From an uncultured Bacteroidales bacterium (GTDB taxonomy: Bacteria; Bacteroidota; Bacteroidia; Bacteroidales; UBA932): a DNA stretch of 7,092 bases. The notes under the pieces are model-generated. The model made no database searches, was not told the DNA's origin, and saw only the letters and a program-made list of their open reading frames with translations. The stretch lies in NCBI GenBank assembly GCA_900545245.1, contig UQYV01000067.1, positions 1 through 7,092 on the forward strand, given 5' to 3'. The position numbers were made by a program, and so were the translations under genes. Below, one piece after another: positions 5,571 through 7,092 of the stretch. Each line of letters opens with the position of its first letter. Position 1 is the first letter of the stretch.

Positions 5571-7004
5571 ATGAAGACATTTTTTGACGAGAAGGATATG
5601 GACACGCTGATGGTTTTCTCCAAGCAGTCGCAGGCCCGCCAGGATGCCAGTGTGATGACATATATGACAAACCACCTTTTCTATCAAAGCCGTTTCGACG
5701 AGGCGTATCAGCTCGGGGTGGACGCTCTGCTGAAAAGTGAAAACATTGGGGAGGTGTCTCTGATTTCGGAGTGTCTGAACACATTGGGGATTATATGTCA
5801 GAGAAAAGGACTTTTCGAGCAGGCGCTTTCCTATATGAAACGTGTCTATGCGCTTGACAAACAGTGGGGAAGTCCGGAGGATATGAGCACAACTATGAAC
5901 AATCTCGCGACGCTCTATCTCGGAGTGGACGACCCGGAGACTGCTCTTTCCTATGTTCTTCCATCCATTGCTTATGAACGTGAGTCCGGTGACGGGGCAC
6001 GTCTTGCGATAAGGCTCGGTCTGGCTTCTGACATCTGGCTGTCGCTTGGGCATCCGGAAAAAGCTCTGGAGTTTATTGACGAGGCTCTTGGCATTGACCT
6101 TCGTGAGGGGAGAACGGTGAAGGCTGCCGTGAGACGCTCTCAGAGGACGTCGGTTTTGTCTGCTTTGGGACGCTACAAGGAGGCGAGGGCGTGTCTCGAC
6201 TCGGCTGTGACTGTGTTGGAGCAGGAGTCCAATCACATTTCGCTTGCAATTTGCTACAATCTTCGCGGTGGACTTGACATGAAAGAAAAGCATTTCGCGG
6301 ATGCTGTGACGGCATACAGTATGGCGAAGACGGTGGCAGAAAAAAGCGGGGGAGACTATGTGAAGTTGAAGTCTTTGCGCGGGCTTTCGGACGCTTATGG
6401 AAAGTCCGGCAATTATGCTGCTGCACTTGATTGGCTTAATGAGTATGTCTCTCTATCAGACCGGCTTGCGAAGGATAGAAGTCGTCTTGCGGTGGAGGAT
6501 TTCAAGGTGCAGTACCATACGGCCGAGAAGGAGAATGAACTTGAAATACGTAAGATTGAGTCGCAGAACAGACTGCTTCTGGTGGTGCTTCTTTCTTTGC
6601 TCGCACTCATCCTGCTCGTCTGTATGGGAGTTGTCTTGCGTATGCTCTATATGAAAAAGCGTCAGGAGGAAATCCTTCGCAGGAATGATGAGGCGAAAAG
6701 CCGTCTGCTTTCGCTTGTGCCGGCAATGAAGGATCGTAAGAAGGCGGAGTTCATCAGCGAGGTTGCCGAGGAAATCGAGGGGTTGGATTCTGACAAAGAG
6801 GCTGGTGTGCCGAAGCTGACCAATCGCGAGATGGAAATCGTGCGGATGTGCTGCGAGGGGCTGTCCAGCAAGGAGATTGCGGCTCAGATGGAGCTTTCTG
6901 TCCGTACTGTGGATACTCATAAGGCTAATATTTTCCGGAAGTTGAAGATTAAGAGTACTGTGGAGCTGGTGAAGTACGTAGCTGAGACCGGCCTGCTGGG
7001 GTAG
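5571..7004 (+). CDS. TPR sensor with membrane helix and LuxR-type HTH regulator (5' part out of frame)
   Basis: This 477-residue reading frame is the main body of a membrane-bound transcriptional regulator. Residues 1-300 are tetratricopeptide repeats, with TPR-like helix pairs at about 31-57, 69-94 (TLGIICQRKGLFEQALSYMK), 110-135, 150-176, 191-215, 228-255 and 268-296. A charged coiled-coil-like stretch (300-333) leads to one transmembrane helix at about 335-357 (LLLVVLLSLLALILLV) and a second charged helix (361-405). The C-terminus (416-476) is a GerE/LuxR HTH: LTNREMEIVRMCCEGLSSKE, then IAAQMELSVRTVDTHKANIF and RKLKIKSTVELVKYV. No receiver domain or kinase is present. The ATG at 5571 is only the first in-frame ATG. 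The frame is open from 5409, and its natural start is almost surely the signal-peptide ATG at 5405, which lies in another frame across a G10 tract. Divergent placement suggests it controls the surface operon, by inference. Confidence 0.85.
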   Translation: MKTFFDEKDMDTLMVFSKQSQARQDASVMTYMTNHLFYQSRFDEAYQLGVDALLKSENIGEVSLISECLNTLGIICQRKGLFEQALSYMKRVYALDKQWGSPEDMSTTMNNLATLYLGVDDPETALSYVLPSIAYERESGDGARLAIRLGLASDIWLSLGHPEKALEFIDEALGIDLREGRTVKAAVRRSQRTSVLSALGRYKEARACLDSAVTVLEQESNHISLAICYNLRGGLDMKEKHFADAVTAYSMAKTVAEKSGGDYVKLKSLRGLSDAYGKSGNYAAALDWLNEYVSLSDRLAKDRSRLAVEDFKVQYHTAEKENELEIRKIESQNRLLLVVLLSLLALILLVCMGVVLRMLYMKKRQEEILRRNDEAKSRLLSLVPAMKDRKKAEFISEVAEEIEGLDSDKEAGVPKLTNREMEIVRMCCEGLSSKEIAAQMELSVRTVDTHKANIFRKLKIKSTVELVKYVAETGLLG

Positions 7005-7092
7005 GCGTGGCGAAGAAAAAGCGGGCTGACTGCGTTGGATGGTTTGATGAAATCCTCACAACCGACAGGTTGCTGCGGTATTCATCTTCACC

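Noticed and set aside
5398..6293. Long minus-strand open frames (128 and 269 residues) opposite the regulator gene
   Set aside because: They are antisense shadows: low-complexity, Arg/His/Ser-rich, no domain signature, and the plus strand has a clear TPR-TM-HTH protein.
7005..7092. Possible terminator (CAACC-GACA-GGTTG, 7059-7072) or gene fragment after the regulator
   Set aside because: The stem is only 5 bp with no T run, and neither strand shows a recognisable coding start. I see no supportable feature in these 88 bases.
1..7092. CRISPR array, tRNA/rRNA genes, insertion sequences
   Set aside because: No regularly spaced repeats, no cloverleaf or rRNA-like sequence and no transposase reading frame were seen.

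Overview
The window looks like a chromosomal surface-protein locus from a member of the Bacteroidota, probably Bacteroidales. Three signs point there: promoter-like TAnnTTTG (-7) elements with an upstream TTG, A-rich leaders without Shine-Dalgarno sequences, and a mix of OM lipoproteins with BIG2-type Ig folds, a small beta-barrel, and a TPR-TM-LuxR regulator. The genus cannot be decided from this sequence.

Layout: positions 1-5220 are four minus-strand genes that read as one operon, in transcription order: a large Ig-like (BIG2) lipoprotein (5220-2944), a small lipoprotein with a carboxypeptidase-regulatory-like beta domain (2911-2372), an outer-membrane beta-barrel (2307-1303) and a secreted right-handed beta-helix protein (1297-5). 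Gaps are 32, 64 and 5 bp. Every product carries an export signal, so the operon probably builds an outer-membrane or cell-surface assembly of unknown function. The large lipoprotein gene is visibly more AT-rich than the barrel gene.

Positions 5221-5404 (184 bp) are a divergent control region with a good promoter-like sequence for each direction. A perfect 7-9-7 inverted repeat overlaps the plus-strand promoter and its likely start site.

Positions 5405-7004 on the plus strand encode a TPR sensor with one membrane helix and a C-terminal LuxR-type HTH, a likely local regulator of the divergent operon. Its reading frame is broken as sequenced. A 23-codon signal-peptide ORF ends at a stop directly after a run of ten G residues, and the rest of the gene continues in another frame. 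Removing one G (or adding two) would join signal peptide and sensor into a 532- or 533-residue protein. This is the strongest observation: either a phase-variable ON/OFF switch in a regulator of surface proteins, or a homopolymer sequencing error. Positions 7005-7092 hold no supported feature.
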